Part shown: one piece after another, positions 51,099 through 60,468 of the stretch
How the letters are laid out: each line of letters opens with the position of its first letter
Numbering within the stretch: the stretch's first letter is position 1
Assembly (NCBI GenBank): GCA_028293545.1
Contig: JAQGOP010000053.1
Span: forward strand, 1-64,000
Direction of reading: 5' to 3'
DNA length: 64,000 nucleotides
From: Verrucomicrobiota bacterium
GTDB taxonomy: Bacteria > Verrucomicrobiota > Verrucomicrobiia > Opitutales > Opitutaceae
Notes under the pieces: model-generated
What the model saw: only the letters and a program-made list of their open reading frames with translations
What the model was told of the DNA's origin: nothing
Databases searched by the model: none
Program-made: the position numbers and the translations under genes

Positions 51099-51755
51099 CT
51101 ACGAGAGCGTGGCGATTCCCGCGGCGAAGGCGGCGCGATCCGGGGCGCGGTAAAACGAGGTCCCGGCGACGAAAGTATCGGCGCCCGCGGCGCGACATTC
51201 CGCGGCGGTCGTGAGGTCGATGCCGCCATCGACCTCGAGTCGAAATTTGAGGCCGCGCTGGTGACGCCATTCGGAGATCTGCCGGAGCTTCGGCATCATT
51301 TCCCCGCGGAAAGCCTGTCCGCCAAAACCCGGCTGCACCGTCATGACCAGCACGAGGTCCACTTTGGTGAGCAGCGGTTCAATCGCTTCGGCCGGCGTGC
51401 CGGGATTCAACACGATGCCGCACTGGCAACCGAGGGCGTGGATTTTCGCGAGCGTCGCGACATGATCGTACGCCGGTTCGATATGGATGCTGATCAGGTT
51501 GGAGCCGGCATGGGCGAACGCCTCGATGTAACGGTGCGGCTCGTCGAGCATCAGGTGCGTATCGAAAAATAATTTAGAGCGGGGCCGCAACGCCGCCACG
51601 GTTTGGGGGCCGAAGGAGAGGTTCGGCACAAAATGACCGTCCATAATGTCCAGATGGATCCAGCCCAGGCCGAGGTCCTCGACCACCTTCAGGCTGGCCG
51701 CCAGCTGGGCGTGGTCGCCAGCGAGCAGGGAAGGGGAAAGGATCGCCGGATGCAT
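51099..51755 (-). CDS. rpe: Ribulose-phosphate 3-epimerase
   Basis: ILSPSLLAGDHAQL; WIHLDIMDGHFVPNLSFGPQTV; VLVMTVQPGFGGQAF; LEVDGGID. Confidence 0.97.
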   Translation of the reverse strand: MHPAILSPSLLAGDHAQLAASLKVVEDLGLGWIHLDIMDGHFVPNLSFGPQTVAALRPRSKLFFDTHLMLDEPHRYIEAFAHAGSNLISIHIEPAYDHVATLAKIHALGCQCGIVLNPGTPAEAIEPLLTKVDLVLVMTVQPGFGGQAFRGEMMPKLRQISEWRHQRGLKFRLEVDGGIDLTTAAECRAAGADTFVAGTSFYRAPDRAAFAAGIATLS

Positions 51756-51760
51756 CGCGC

Positions 51761-52273
51761 TTACCAGACGTCCAGGACCGCGTGGGAAACCTTGTCCGCC
51801 AGGGATTCTGCGAGCAGCGGCAAGGTTTGGTACTCAGACTGGAGTTGCCCGCTGTCGGTGTAGGCGTCGCGCGTGGCGACCACCGATCGATGGGTGAACA
51901 AATCCCGGTTCGCGCGGTTGTCGTGCAGCGTGCAGTCGGTGCCGAGGATCAGCGCGAATTTCCGGGCGAGCCCGGTGTCGTCTTCGCGGACCGCGCGCAC
52001 GTCGCGATGATAATCGCGGATCACGACGGTCAGCGTCGCATCGGCCTCGGCGGGAGAATTGACCAGCGTGACGCGTCCATCGCGTCCCAATCGCTCGCGC
52101 AACTGGGTGCTGACGATCGCCTGCGCCTGCGGGAGAAGGGTCTTGTTCGCGACCGGGGCGACATAAAGCGTCGTGAAGGCCAGCTTCGCGTCGGTCCCCA
52201 GCCGGTAGCTCGCGCAGCCGGAAAATCCGAGGACGCCCACCAGCAGACAGAGGACCGGAAACCGTGAAATCAT
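51761..52273 (-). CDS. LptE-like LPS-assembly lipoprotein
   Basis: FSGCASYRLG lipobox; TLYVAPVANKTLLPQAQAIVSTQLRERLGRDGRVTLVNSPAEADATLTVVI. Confidence 0.8.
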   Translation of the reverse strand: MISRFPVLCLLVGVLGFSGCASYRLGTDAKLAFTTLYVAPVANKTLLPQAQAIVSTQLRERLGRDGRVTLVNSPAEADATLTVVIRDYHRDVRAVREDDTGLARKFALILGTDCTLHDNRANRDLFTHRSVVATRDAYTDSGQLQSEYQTLPLLAESLADKVSHAVLDVW

Positions 52274-52458
52274 GCGAGGGCTGCGAGCAATCCGGCGTTC
52301 ATCACAAATGACAAACTTAAATCCAAGGAAGAACCTCGAACCGCGAGCGAACCGGCGAGGTTAACGTTTTAGTTTTCAACCGCGAATGGACGCGAATCCG
52401 GAGAACCGATCCTTTTCCGGCGGGAGTCGAGGAAGGATCTCGGGAAAACCCGGAGAGT

Positions 52459-52567
52459 GGCGGCAAAGAAGCGCAAGTTTCAGGAGCTGCGAAGGAGATT
52501 GGGGAGCGCTTATAAGCGCGCGGAAGTTTCGATCCGAAGCCGCAGCAACTTGCGCTTCTTTGCGGCC
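52459..52567. repeat. 109-bp palindromic element related to the GxxExxY inverted repeats (solo, MITE-like)
   Basis: ggcggcaaagaagcgcaagtttcaggagctgcg...agcgcttataagcgcgc...cgcagcaacttgcgcttctttgcggcc. Confidence 0.9.
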
Positions 52568-52607
52568 AAACAACTCCTCAGTTTCGCCCGACCGAGGGCG
52601 CGACTGC

Positions 52608-53651
52608 TCAGAACAGCAGGAAACGCTTCTTGTGCGGAGTCTTCTCGACCGGCTTGCCAGCGGCTTTCGCCTCGACGGCGGTCAGCTGGACCTTGGCTTT
52701 CTTGGCCACGTCGGATTCCGGGTAGGCCGTGATGGCTTCGTTATAAAACACGCGCGCCGCGACGTAGTTGTCACGCTTGTAGAAATAGAAATCGGCCATC
52801 TTCATCTTGCTCTCGGCCAGGAGCTTTTTCATCGAGTCGAGGCCCTTCGCCGCTTCAGAAATCTTATAATCGTTCGGGAAGAGGATCATGAAATCCTCGT
52901 AGTACGTGATGGCTTCGAGGGTCGACGCCTGGTCGTAAGCGGGCCCCTGCACGAGCGAGGCATTGGCCTGGGCGAGGCGGAGATAGGCGTCGGGCGCGAG
53001 CAGGCTCTGCGGGTAATTGTTGATCATCCGGTCGAGCGCATTGATCGCGTCTTCCGTGTTGTTCAGGTTCAGGTGCCCGCGGGCAATGTTCATGTTGGCG
53101 AGCGGCGCGTAGTCGCCGTACGGCGCGTTGACCAAGACGTATTCGAAATACTCGATGCCGCGGGTGCGGGCGGTGAATCCGGGAAACAGGCCCCAGATGT
53201 AAGGACGGCCCCCGTCGATCAGGATGGCGGCAATGCGATACTGTTCGCCGACGACTTCATTGAAGCGCTTCGTGTTCGGGTAACGCCCCAACAGCTGTTG
53301 GAACGCCTCAAACGCATCGAAGTACTGCTTCCGGTTCAGCCGGAGATGACCCAGGCGATAGAGCGCTTCCGGGGAATAAATCGAGTTCGGGTATTTTTTC
53401 GCGACTTTCTGGTAGGCCCGGATGGCGCTGCCCTTGCTGCCGTTTTCCTCGGCGGTGCGGGCCTTGTTCATCAGGTCGAGGGCCTTGTTGCTGTCGGGAC
53501 CCGCCACGCCCGCGAGCACGCCGCCTTCGACGCGCCAGCCGGTGGAAGGGGTCCAGACCAATTCCGCCGAAAGACGTCCGGGAAGGCAGGCGGCAAAGGT
53601 CGCGACCAAGAGCCCAAGGAACAAGCGGCGGAACAAAAAGGACAGCGTCAT
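52608..53651 (-). CDS. BamD-like outer membrane assembly TPR protein
   Basis: AIRAYQKVAKKYPNSIYSPEALYRLGHLRLNRKQYFDAFEAFQQLLGRYPNTKRF. Confidence 0.85.
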   Translation of the reverse strand: MTLSFLFRRLFLGLLVATFAACLPGRLSAELVWTPSTGWRVEGGVLAGVAGPDSNKALDLMNKARTAEENGSKGSAIRAYQKVAKKYPNSIYSPEALYRLGHLRLNRKQYFDAFEAFQQLLGRYPNTKRFNEVVGEQYRIAAILIDGGRPYIWGLFPGFTARTRGIEYFEYVLVNAPYGDYAPLANMNIARGHLNLNNTEDAINALDRMINNYPQSLLAPDAYLRLAQANASLVQGPAYDQASTLEAITYYEDFMILFPNDYKISEAAKGLDSMKKLLAESKMKMADFYFYKRDNYVAARVFYNEAITAYPESDVAKKAKVQLTAVEAKAAGKPVEKTPHKKRFLLF

Positions 53652-53662
53652 GAGAGGGAAAA

Positions 53663-54655
53663 TTACCAGCGAAACAGGGCAGCTCCGTAGGTCAAGCCCG
53701 CCCCAAATGCCACGAAGAGCGTGATGTCGCCGGGCTTGATGCGCCCGGCTTTGCGCGCTTCGTCGAGAGCGATCGGGATCGAGGCGGAGGACGTGTTTCC
53801 ATACCGGTCCACATTCACGTAGAACCGCTCCATCGGGAGTTCGAGATACTGGGAGATCGCCTCGATGATGCGGAGGTTGGCCTGGTGGGGAATCACGAGC
53901 CCAATCTGATCAGCGCGCAAATGATGTTGTTCCAGAATATCACGCGCCGCTTCCTCCATCGCCCGGACCGCGATCTTGAAGACTTCCTTGCCCTTCATCT
54001 TCAGGAAATGGTCGCCCGCGGCGATCGACTCGGCGGTGGTCGGATGCGTGCTGCCACCCTTGGGAATGCACAGCAGGTCGACGCTGTCACCGTAGGCGCC
54101 AAGCTTGCTCCCGATCAGGCCAATTCCGGCCTGCGGGCTGATCCCGAGCACGGCCGCGCCGGCGCCGTCGCCAAAGAGCACGCAGGTGGTGCGGTCTTTC
54201 CAATCGACGATCGCGGAGAGCTTTTCGACGCCGATGACCAACGCGTGGCGGTAGCGGCCCGACGAGAGCATGGCGCAGGCGGTGTCCAGCGCGTAGACAA
54301 AACCCGAACAGGCGGCGTTGAGGTCAAAACATGCGGCGTGGGTCGGGACGCCGAGCTTGTGCTGGATGGAACACGAGACGGCTGGAACGGTTTGGTCGGG
54401 CGTGACGGTCGCGACGATCAACAGGTCGACGTCCGCCGGCGTGAGCTTGGCATCCTCCAACGCGCGTTTCGCAGCCGCGACAGCCATGTCGGAAGTGGCT
54501 TCGCCGGGTGCGGCGATGTGACGCTCGCGGATGCCGCTGCGGGTGCGGATCCATTCGTCGGAGGTGTCGACCATGGCGGCGAGTTCGGCATTCGTGAGGA
54601 TCTTTTCCGGAGCGTAGGAGCCGGTGCCGAGGATGACGGTGGAAACGTTGGCCAT
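53663..54655 (-). CDS. fabH: Beta-ketoacyl-ACP synthase III
   Basis: TSDEWIRTRSGIRERHI; FDLNAACSGFVYAL; VIPHQANLRII; NTSSASIPIAL. Confidence 0.97.
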   Translation of the reverse strand: MANVSTVILGTGSYAPEKILTNAELAAMVDTSDEWIRTRSGIRERHIAAPGEATSDMAVAAAKRALEDAKLTPADVDLLIVATVTPDQTVPAVSCSIQHKLGVPTHAACFDLNAACSGFVYALDTACAMLSSGRYRHALVIGVEKLSAIVDWKDRTTCVLFGDGAGAAVLGISPQAGIGLIGSKLGAYGDSVDLLCIPKGGSTHPTTAESIAAGDHFLKMKGKEVFKIAVRAMEEAARDILEQHHLRADQIGLVIPHQANLRIIEAISQYLELPMERFYVNVDRYGNTSSASIPIALDEARKAGRIKPGDITLFVAFGAGLTYGAALFRW

Positions 54656-54687
54656 GAAAGTGAAAGGGGAGGCGGTCGGGCGCCGCG

Positions 54688-55746
54688 TCAAACCGGGCCG
54701 GGGGAGGCGAGCCGCGCGTTGACGCGGGCGATGTCGGTCTCGATGCGGTGGTTCATGTCCGCCTTGATGATCTGGCTGGCGGCGTGGATCGCGCTCTTGA
54801 TGGCGCGGCGGTTCGATGAACCGTGAGCTTTGAGAATGTTGCCCTTGAGGCCGAGGAGCGGCGCGCCGCCGTAGCGTTCGGGATTGATGCGCTCCTTGAG
54901 GGCGCTGAAGGCGGACTTCGCCAGCAACGCACCAGTCGCGCGCATGGGGTTGGCCTGGAGTTCCTCGCGCAGCATGCTGGAGAAAAAGCGGACGAGGGAT
55001 TCCCAACTTTTCAACATGATGTTGCCGACAAAGCCGTCGCAAACGACGACGTCGACGTGGTCGGCGAACACCTGGAAGCCTTCGATCGGCCCCGCGTAAT
55101 TGATGATGTCGCTGGTGTGCCGCAGCAGGTCGTTCGTCTCCGTGATCAGTGCGTTGCCTTTGCCATCCTCGGTCCCGATGGTCATCAACCCGACCCGGGG
55201 TGAGGCGATACCCAGCATCACCCGGCAATAGTGACTGCCAAGAATGGCATTGTGCACGAGATGCTCCGGCTTGGCTTCGGGATTGGCGCCGGCGTCGATC
55301 AGGACGAAATGGCCGTTCTCGCGCGGGACCACGGCCGCGAGGGCGGGACGGGCGACGCCTTCCATGGTGCGCAGTCGAAGGGTGCCGCACGCCATCAAGG
55401 CGCCGGTGTTGCCGCAGCTGACGACGACGCTTGCCTGGCCTTCTTTGACGAGCTCGATGGCGCGAACCATCGACGAGTCTTTCTTGCGCTTCAAAGCCAT
55501 CAACGGCTTGTCGTCCATGGTCACCACCTCGGAAGCGTGATGAATGGAAACATGATGCCGACGGCTGATGCCGGCATCGTGCAGGAGGGGTTTCAGGATC
55601 GCTTCATCCCCGACCAGGGTCACGGGATTGAGCGCGGGATACTGGCGCAAAGCCAGTTTTACGGCCTCGACGACTTCGGCGGGGCCCATGTCGCCCCCCA
55701 TGGCATCAACTGCAATACGCCCGGTTTCGCCGGAAGAAGTGCCCAT
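54688..55746 (-). CDS. plsX: Phosphate acyltransferase PlsX
   Basis: IAVDAMGGDMGPAEVVEA; VVSCGNTGALMACG; VVVCDGFVGNIMLKSWE. Confidence 0.96.
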   Translation of the reverse strand: MGTSSGETGRIAVDAMGGDMGPAEVVEAVKLALRQYPALNPVTLVGDEAILKPLLHDAGISRRHHVSIHHASEVVTMDDKPLMALKRKKDSSMVRAIELVKEGQASVVVSCGNTGALMACGTLRLRTMEGVARPALAAVVPRENGHFVLIDAGANPEAKPEHLVHNAILGSHYCRVMLGIASPRVGLMTIGTEDGKGNALITETNDLLRHTSDIINYAGPIEGFQVFADHVDVVVCDGFVGNIMLKSWESLVRFFSSMLREELQANPMRATGALLAKSAFSALKERINPERYGGAPLLGLKGNILKAHGSSNRRAIKSAIHAASQIIKADMNHRIETDIARVNARLASPGPV

Positions 55747-55778
55747 CGCGAGGATGGCGGGGAGTGAAAACGAAGAGG

Positions 55779-55958
55779 TTAGACCTCGACGTTCAGGACC
55801 TGACGTCCGCGGTACATCCCGTTCTTCGGGTTCACCCGGTGCGGGCGAAAAGCACTGCCGTCAGTCGGATCCTTGGCGAATTCAGGAGCTTTGAAAGCGT
55901 TGGCGGCGCGGCGGTTGGCGCTGCGGCGTTTGGATTGTTTGCGTTTCGGATTGGCCAT
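55779..55958 (-). CDS. rpmF: 50S ribosomal protein L32, absent from the ORF track
   Basis: MANPKRKQSKRRSANRRAANAFKAPEFAKDPTDGSAFRPHRVNPKNGMYRGRQVLNVEV; rpmF-plsX-fabH order. Confidence 0.96.
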   Translation of the reverse strand: MANPKRKQSKRRSANRRAANAFKAPEFAKDPTDGSAFRPHRVNPKNGMYRGRQVLNVEV

Positions 55959-56083
55959 GGGAGTGGGAGATTTGGATGCTTGCAGCGCTGTTTAAAAACA
56001 CCGCGCAATACGTCTGAAAGGGTCGGAGTAAAGGGCGGCAGACAGACGCGTCAAGCGTCATAATCGCAACGCCCACTCGCACG

Positions 56084-57073
56084 TTAAAGCCAAGTGATTG
56101 CAGCTAAAACCAAGGCAAAGGCCAAACGGTAGTAAGCGAACACCGCCATACCGTGGCGGGACAGCCAATTGACCAAAAACCGCACGGCGATCGCGGCGGA
56201 GACCGCGGCGACGACGCAGCCGAGCAGCACATTGGTCCAACCGAAGACCTGGATCATGGCATGGCCGCTTTGCGCGCTCTTGAAAACGGTCGCGGCGCTC
56301 AAGGTGACGAACCCGAGCAGGAAGCTGAACTCCGCGGCGCGGCGCGGATCCAAGCCGACGATGTAGCCGCCGACAATCGTCATCATCGACCGACTCGTGC
56401 CGGGCCAGAGCGCGACGCATTGCAGGAAGCCGATGCCCAGGGATTCCTTCGGCGAAAGTTCCTGCGTGGGGAGCTTCGCCTCGGCCACGCGCCGGCGCCG
56501 ATAACGTTCAGCCCAGAGAATGAGAATCGCCCCGAGCGCTTGCGCCGCGATCACCGCGCCGATGGAAAACAGGTGCTCGTCAATCCAACTGTGCAGGGCA
56601 AAGCCCATGAACGCGGCCGGAAGAAAGGCGACGATGAGGTTGCGGAGGAGGCGCAGGCCGGCTGGGTCGCGGCCGAGCAGGCCGTTGATCATCGATCCGA
56701 TCTGGCGCCAATAAAGGAAAGCAACTGCGGCGATGGCGCCGAATTGGATCACGATCGTGTACGTGTCGGCCGCAAGCTTGGTGGTCAGCGGAATTCCGTG
56801 GGGATAGCGTGCGGAGGGCGCCTTGAACCAAAGGGGCTGGCCATCGCGCCCGACCAGCGTGCGATTCGATTCCAAGCCGAGCAGGTGGGTCGCAATGATG
56901 AGATGGCCGGTGGAGGAAACCGGGAGGTATTCCGTGACGCCTTCCACGATGCCCAGGATGATGGCATCGCGGACCTTGAGTTCGGCGGCCGCGGATGGCT
57001 CGGGCGGCGGGGCCGCGAGCGCGGCGCAGGCGATGCCGATGAACAGGAACGACACGGTCAGGAAGCGACGCAT
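56084..57073 (-). CDS. uppP: Undecaprenyl-diphosphate phosphatase
   Basis: GIVEGVTEYLPVSSTGHLIIATHLLGL; LWPGTSRSMMTIVGGYIVGL. Confidence 0.95.
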   Translation of the reverse strand: MRRFLTVSFLFIGIACAALAAPPPEPSAAAELKVRDAIILGIVEGVTEYLPVSSTGHLIIATHLLGLESNRTLVGRDGQPLWFKAPSARYPHGIPLTTKLAADTYTIVIQFGAIAAVAFLYWRQIGSMINGLLGRDPAGLRLLRNLIVAFLPAAFMGFALHSWIDEHLFSIGAVIAAQALGAILILWAERYRRRRVAEAKLPTQELSPKESLGIGFLQCVALWPGTSRSMMTIVGGYIVGLDPRRAAEFSFLLGFVTLSAATVFKSAQSGHAMIQVFGWTNVLLGCVVAAVSAAIAVRFLVNWLSRHGMAVFAYYRLAFALVLAAITWL

Positions 57074-57152
57074 GGCCTGTTGGTTCCAGAACGCAGGGGT
57101 CGAAGCAATTTTATTTGCCGCGCGAAAAGGGGCCGTAACGCTGGCGCACTTT

Positions 57153-58199
57153 ATGTCAGTCCTTGCTTCCCTCACTTCCGAGCTTGCCGGCGGCCGCGAC
57201 CTGACGGCGCCCGAGGTCGAATTGGCGGCACGCGACTTGGCCGACATGGCGGTCGCCGGGGTCGAGAAGGAAAACTTTCTCTCCGCGTTGACCGCGAAAG
57301 GGGAGAGTGCCGTTGAAATCGCGGCCTTCGCGGCGTCGTTTTTGGCGCGCGCGACCAACCCGGGCGTGGAGCGTTGGGCGGGGCGGGCGATCGACATCGT
57401 GGGCACGGGCGGAGACCACGCCGGCGGCTTCAATATTTCCAGCCTGGTCACCCTCACCCTCGCAAGCGGGGGCGTGATCGTGATGAAACACGGCAATCGC
57501 GGCATCACGTCGAAGTGCGGCAGCGCCGACCTGCTTGCGGCGTTGGGCGTGAATCTCGAGGCGTCGCCGGCGCAGGTGCGCGGGGCGCTGGACGCGCTCG
57601 GTTACGCGTTTTTCTTCGCGCCCGCGTGGCACCCGTCATTCAAGGCCATTGGCCCGACGCGGAAGGTGCTCGCCGCCCAGGGCCGCCGCACGGTTTTCAA
57701 TGTGCTCGGGCCGCTGATCAATCCGGGGCGTCCCGCGCAGATCCTGCTCGGGGTCGCGACCGCGCCGCTCGTCGATAAAATGGCGGCGGCGCTGGAAATT
57801 TTGCACAACGAAGCGGGCCTGGTCGCGCACGGCATCATCGCGGCGGATCGCGGCATCGATGAAATGACGACGGCGACGCCGAATCGAATTCGCGGCACCG
57901 GCAGGCTGCGCGGCCATTTTGGCGACTGGAACGCGGTGGACATGGGGCTGGCGGCGTCGCCGTTTTCCGACCTGCGAGGGGGGGATGTGGCGACCAACCT
58001 CGCGATCACGGAAGCGATCCTCGCGAATCGCGGACCCACGGGCCTGGTCGACACCATTGTATTGAACGCCGCGACCGCGCTCTGGATCAATGGCCGGGTC
58101 GCATCGACGCGCGATGGCCTGGAGGCCGCGCGCGACCTGCTGCTTGGCGGCGCGGTCGCAAAGAAGATCGAGGCGACGCGCGACTATTATCGTTCATGA
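57153..58199 (+). CDS. trpD: Anthranilate phosphoribosyltransferase
   Basis: DIVGTGGDHAGGFNISSLVTLTLASGGVIVMKHGNRGITSKCGSADLLAALG. Confidence 0.96.
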   Translation: MSVLASLTSELAGGRDLTAPEVELAARDLADMAVAGVEKENFLSALTAKGESAVEIAAFAASFLARATNPGVERWAGRAIDIVGTGGDHAGGFNISSLVTLTLASGGVIVMKHGNRGITSKCGSADLLAALGVNLEASPAQVRGALDALGYAFFFAPAWHPSFKAIGPTRKVLAAQGRRTVFNVLGPLINPGRPAQILLGVATAPLVDKMAAALEILHNEAGLVAHGIIAADRGIDEMTTATPNRIRGTGRLRGHFGDWNAVDMGLAASPFSDLRGGDVATNLAITEAILANRGPTGLVDTIVLNAATALWINGRVASTRDGLEAARDLLLGGAVAKKIEATRDYYRS

Positions 58200-59530
58200 G
58201 CAACCGGAAATATTTCGGCACCGACGGGGTGCGCGGTCCCTACGGCGGGCCGGTCATCAACGAGCAATTTGCCGAGCGCCTCGGTTTGGCCGCGGCCAAG
58301 GCGGTGGGAAAACCCGGGCGGGTCCTCATCGGGCGGGACACGCGGGAATCCGGCGCATCGCTCCTCGCGGCGGTCGCGCGGGGGTTGCGCGCGGGCGGTC
58401 TCGAACCGGTGACGCTGGGCATCGCGCCCACACCCGCAGTCGCGCGGGCGGTGGGCAAGGAAGGCGCCCGGCTCGGTGTCGTGATCACCGCCTCGCACAA
58501 TCCGGCGGCGGACAACGGAATTAAATTTTTCGGGCCGGGTGGCATCAAGTTGACCGACAGCGAGGAGCTGCGGATCGAAAGCCTGCTGCCGGCCGAGGTA
58601 CCGCCGGGGAGTTCGGCCATTGCCACGACCGATGCCTGCGCCGCCTATATTGCGGCGACGCGGGCGCTGCTGCCGGCGGCGGCGCTGGCGGGTTGGCGCG
58701 TGGTGCTCGACACGGCAAACGGCGCCACCTGCGCCACGAGCCCGGAGGTGTTGCGCGCGCTGGGCGCGGAGGTTTCGGGATTGGGCGCGGCGCCGAACGG
58801 GAGGAACATCAACGACGGCGTCGGCAGCGAACATCCCGCGCCGCTCGCTGCGCAGGTTCTCGCCCGCGGGGCGAAACTCGGGGTTGCCCACGACGGTGAC
58901 GGCGATCGCTGCGTGGTCTGCGACGAGTTGGGGGGAGTGCTCGATGGCGATGAGATTTTGACGATCCTGGCGACCCACGCGTTGGCGCGCGGATCGCTGG
59001 TGCGAGAGACGCTCGTCGTGACGCAGCAAAGCAACCTGGGGGTCGACGCAGCGGTTGCGGCGGCGGGCGGGCGCGTGATCCGCACGGCGGTCGGCGACCG
59101 TTATGTGAGCGAAGCGATGCGCGAGGCGGGTGCGACGCTGGGCGGGGAATCGAGCGGGCACATCATCTGTTCGGAAATTTCGCCGACGGGCGACGGCCTG
59201 GTGGCGGCGCTGAAGGTGATCGAAGTCATGCTCGCCACCGGGAAGCCGCTGTCGGAGTTGCGGCGGGTGTTGAGGAAATTTCCGCAGCGCACGCTGGCGC
59301 TCAGGGTTGTTGAAAAGAAGCCGTTGGAAAACCTGCGGACGTTGACCGCCACGATCCAGGCGATCGAGGCCGAGATGCGCGGGCAAGGCCGGGTGATGGT
59401 GCGATACTCCGGCACCGAGCCAAAACTGCGGCTCCTGGTGGAAGGGCCGTCGGACGAGATTGTGAAGTCCGCGATCGGTCGGCTCGAAGCCGCGACGCGC
59501 GCGGAGTTGTCCGTCGCGCCGGGACCCTGA
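58196..59530 (+). CDS. glmM: Phosphoglucosamine mutase
   Basis: KYFGTDGVRGPYG; VVITASHNPAADNGIKFFGPGG; VAHDGDGDRCVVCDELG; MVRYSGTEPKLRLLVEG; ATGA overlap with trpD. Confidence 0.96.
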   Translation: MSNRKYFGTDGVRGPYGGPVINEQFAERLGLAAAKAVGKPGRVLIGRDTRESGASLLAAVARGLRAGGLEPVTLGIAPTPAVARAVGKEGARLGVVITASHNPAADNGIKFFGPGGIKLTDSEELRIESLLPAEVPPGSSAIATTDACAAYIAATRALLPAAALAGWRVVLDTANGATCATSPEVLRALGAEVSGLGAAPNGRNINDGVGSEHPAPLAAQVLARGAKLGVAHDGDGDRCVVCDELGGVLDGDEILTILATHALARGSLVRETLVVTQQSNLGVDAAVAAAGGRVIRTAVGDRYVSEAMREAGATLGGESSGHIICSEISPTGDGLVAALKVIEVMLATGKPLSELRRVLRKFPQRTLALRVVEKKPLENLRTLTATIQAIEAEMRGQGRVMVRYSGTEPKLRLLVEGPSDEIVKSAIGRLEAATRAELSVAPGP

Positions 59531-59618
59531 TGGACAACGCATCCGACCTTCGATTCGCGCGAACCGCGTGATCGACTCCGGCGTTGACCTTGCGGCGGCA
59601 GCGACGGCTTCGTCAGGC

Positions 59619-60212
59619 ATGGCGGATACAAAAAATCCCTCACCTGCGTTGTCCGGCCGCCAGCAACGCCTGCTGGATCGAGCCTCGGCTGCGCTGCAGT
59701 CTGGCCAATTCGACTACGCCGTGGATTCCGCCAACGAAGTGCTCGCGGAAATTCCCTCCTGCGTAAGCGCGTTGCGGACCCGGCATGCCGCTCAACTTCG
59801 CGCGCACCAGAGCCGATCCTCGCTCCTCGCACGGATGCGCTCGCGGTTGGGTTTGGTCCGGCTGAACTTGAAAACGGAGATCGCCGCCGCGCGATTTGCC
59901 GCGGCGGAAAGATTGCTCGTCCTCGACCCGACGAACTGGCGTGCGCTCGTTGCGCTCGGCGAGGCGGCGACGGAGTTGGGGTGGGTCGAAGCGGCCGTAT
60001 TTGCCCGCGAGGCCATCGCGGAATTGCGCCCGGATGATCAGGAAAATTTGCTGGCGTTCGGGGAAGCCCTGCTCGCCGCCGGTCAACCCGGGGCTGCGCT
60101 GGTCGTCGCCGAAAAAATCCTCGCCCGGCATCCGATCGACGGCGCGGGACTCGAGCTGCTGCGCCACGCCTCGATCGCGCTCACGGTGGAAACTGGGAAC
60201 TGGGAGAAGTAG
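59619..60212 (+). CDS. TPR-like hypothetical protein
   Basis: DRASAALQSGQFDYAVDSANEVL; AAERLLVLDPTNWRALVALGEAATELGW. Confidence 0.65.
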   Translation: MADTKNPSPALSGRQQRLLDRASAALQSGQFDYAVDSANEVLAEIPSCVSALRTRHAAQLRAHQSRSSLLARMRSRLGLVRLNLKTEIAAARFAAAERLLVLDPTNWRALVALGEAATELGWVEAAVFAREAIAELRPDDQENLLAFGEALLAAGQPGAALVVAEKILARHPIDGAGLELLRHASIALTVETGNWEK

Positions 60213-60468
60213 CGCAGGCGGCCCGCCTGCTCCGGGTATCGAACCCCCGATCCATTTGAACAGAAGGCAACGAAGGTAACGAAGAGGTTCAGGTTCGCGC
60301 GGCCGATCGTGCCATTGACGGCCGGGGGATCGGGAGTTCCCGGAACCTATCTCATGAAGGGCCACGAACGACTTCGCCGATCAGAACCGCTTCGTTACCT
60401 TCGTTGTCTTCTGTTCAAATTCCCAAGTCCCCTATACTCGGAGCAGGCGGGCCGCCTGCGCTACTTCC
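60206..60468. repeat. Nested palindromic element: outer family-A pair, inner 31-bp inverted repeat
   Basis: Outer 60206-60234 and 60439-60468; inner atttgaacagaaggcaacgaaggtaacgaag (60254-60284) vs cttcgttaccttcgttgtcttctgttcaaat (60390-60420), 30/31 match. Confidence 0.95.

Noticed and set aside
58187-59620. 477-aa minus-strand ORF
   Set aside because: Antisense to glmM; shadow ORF.
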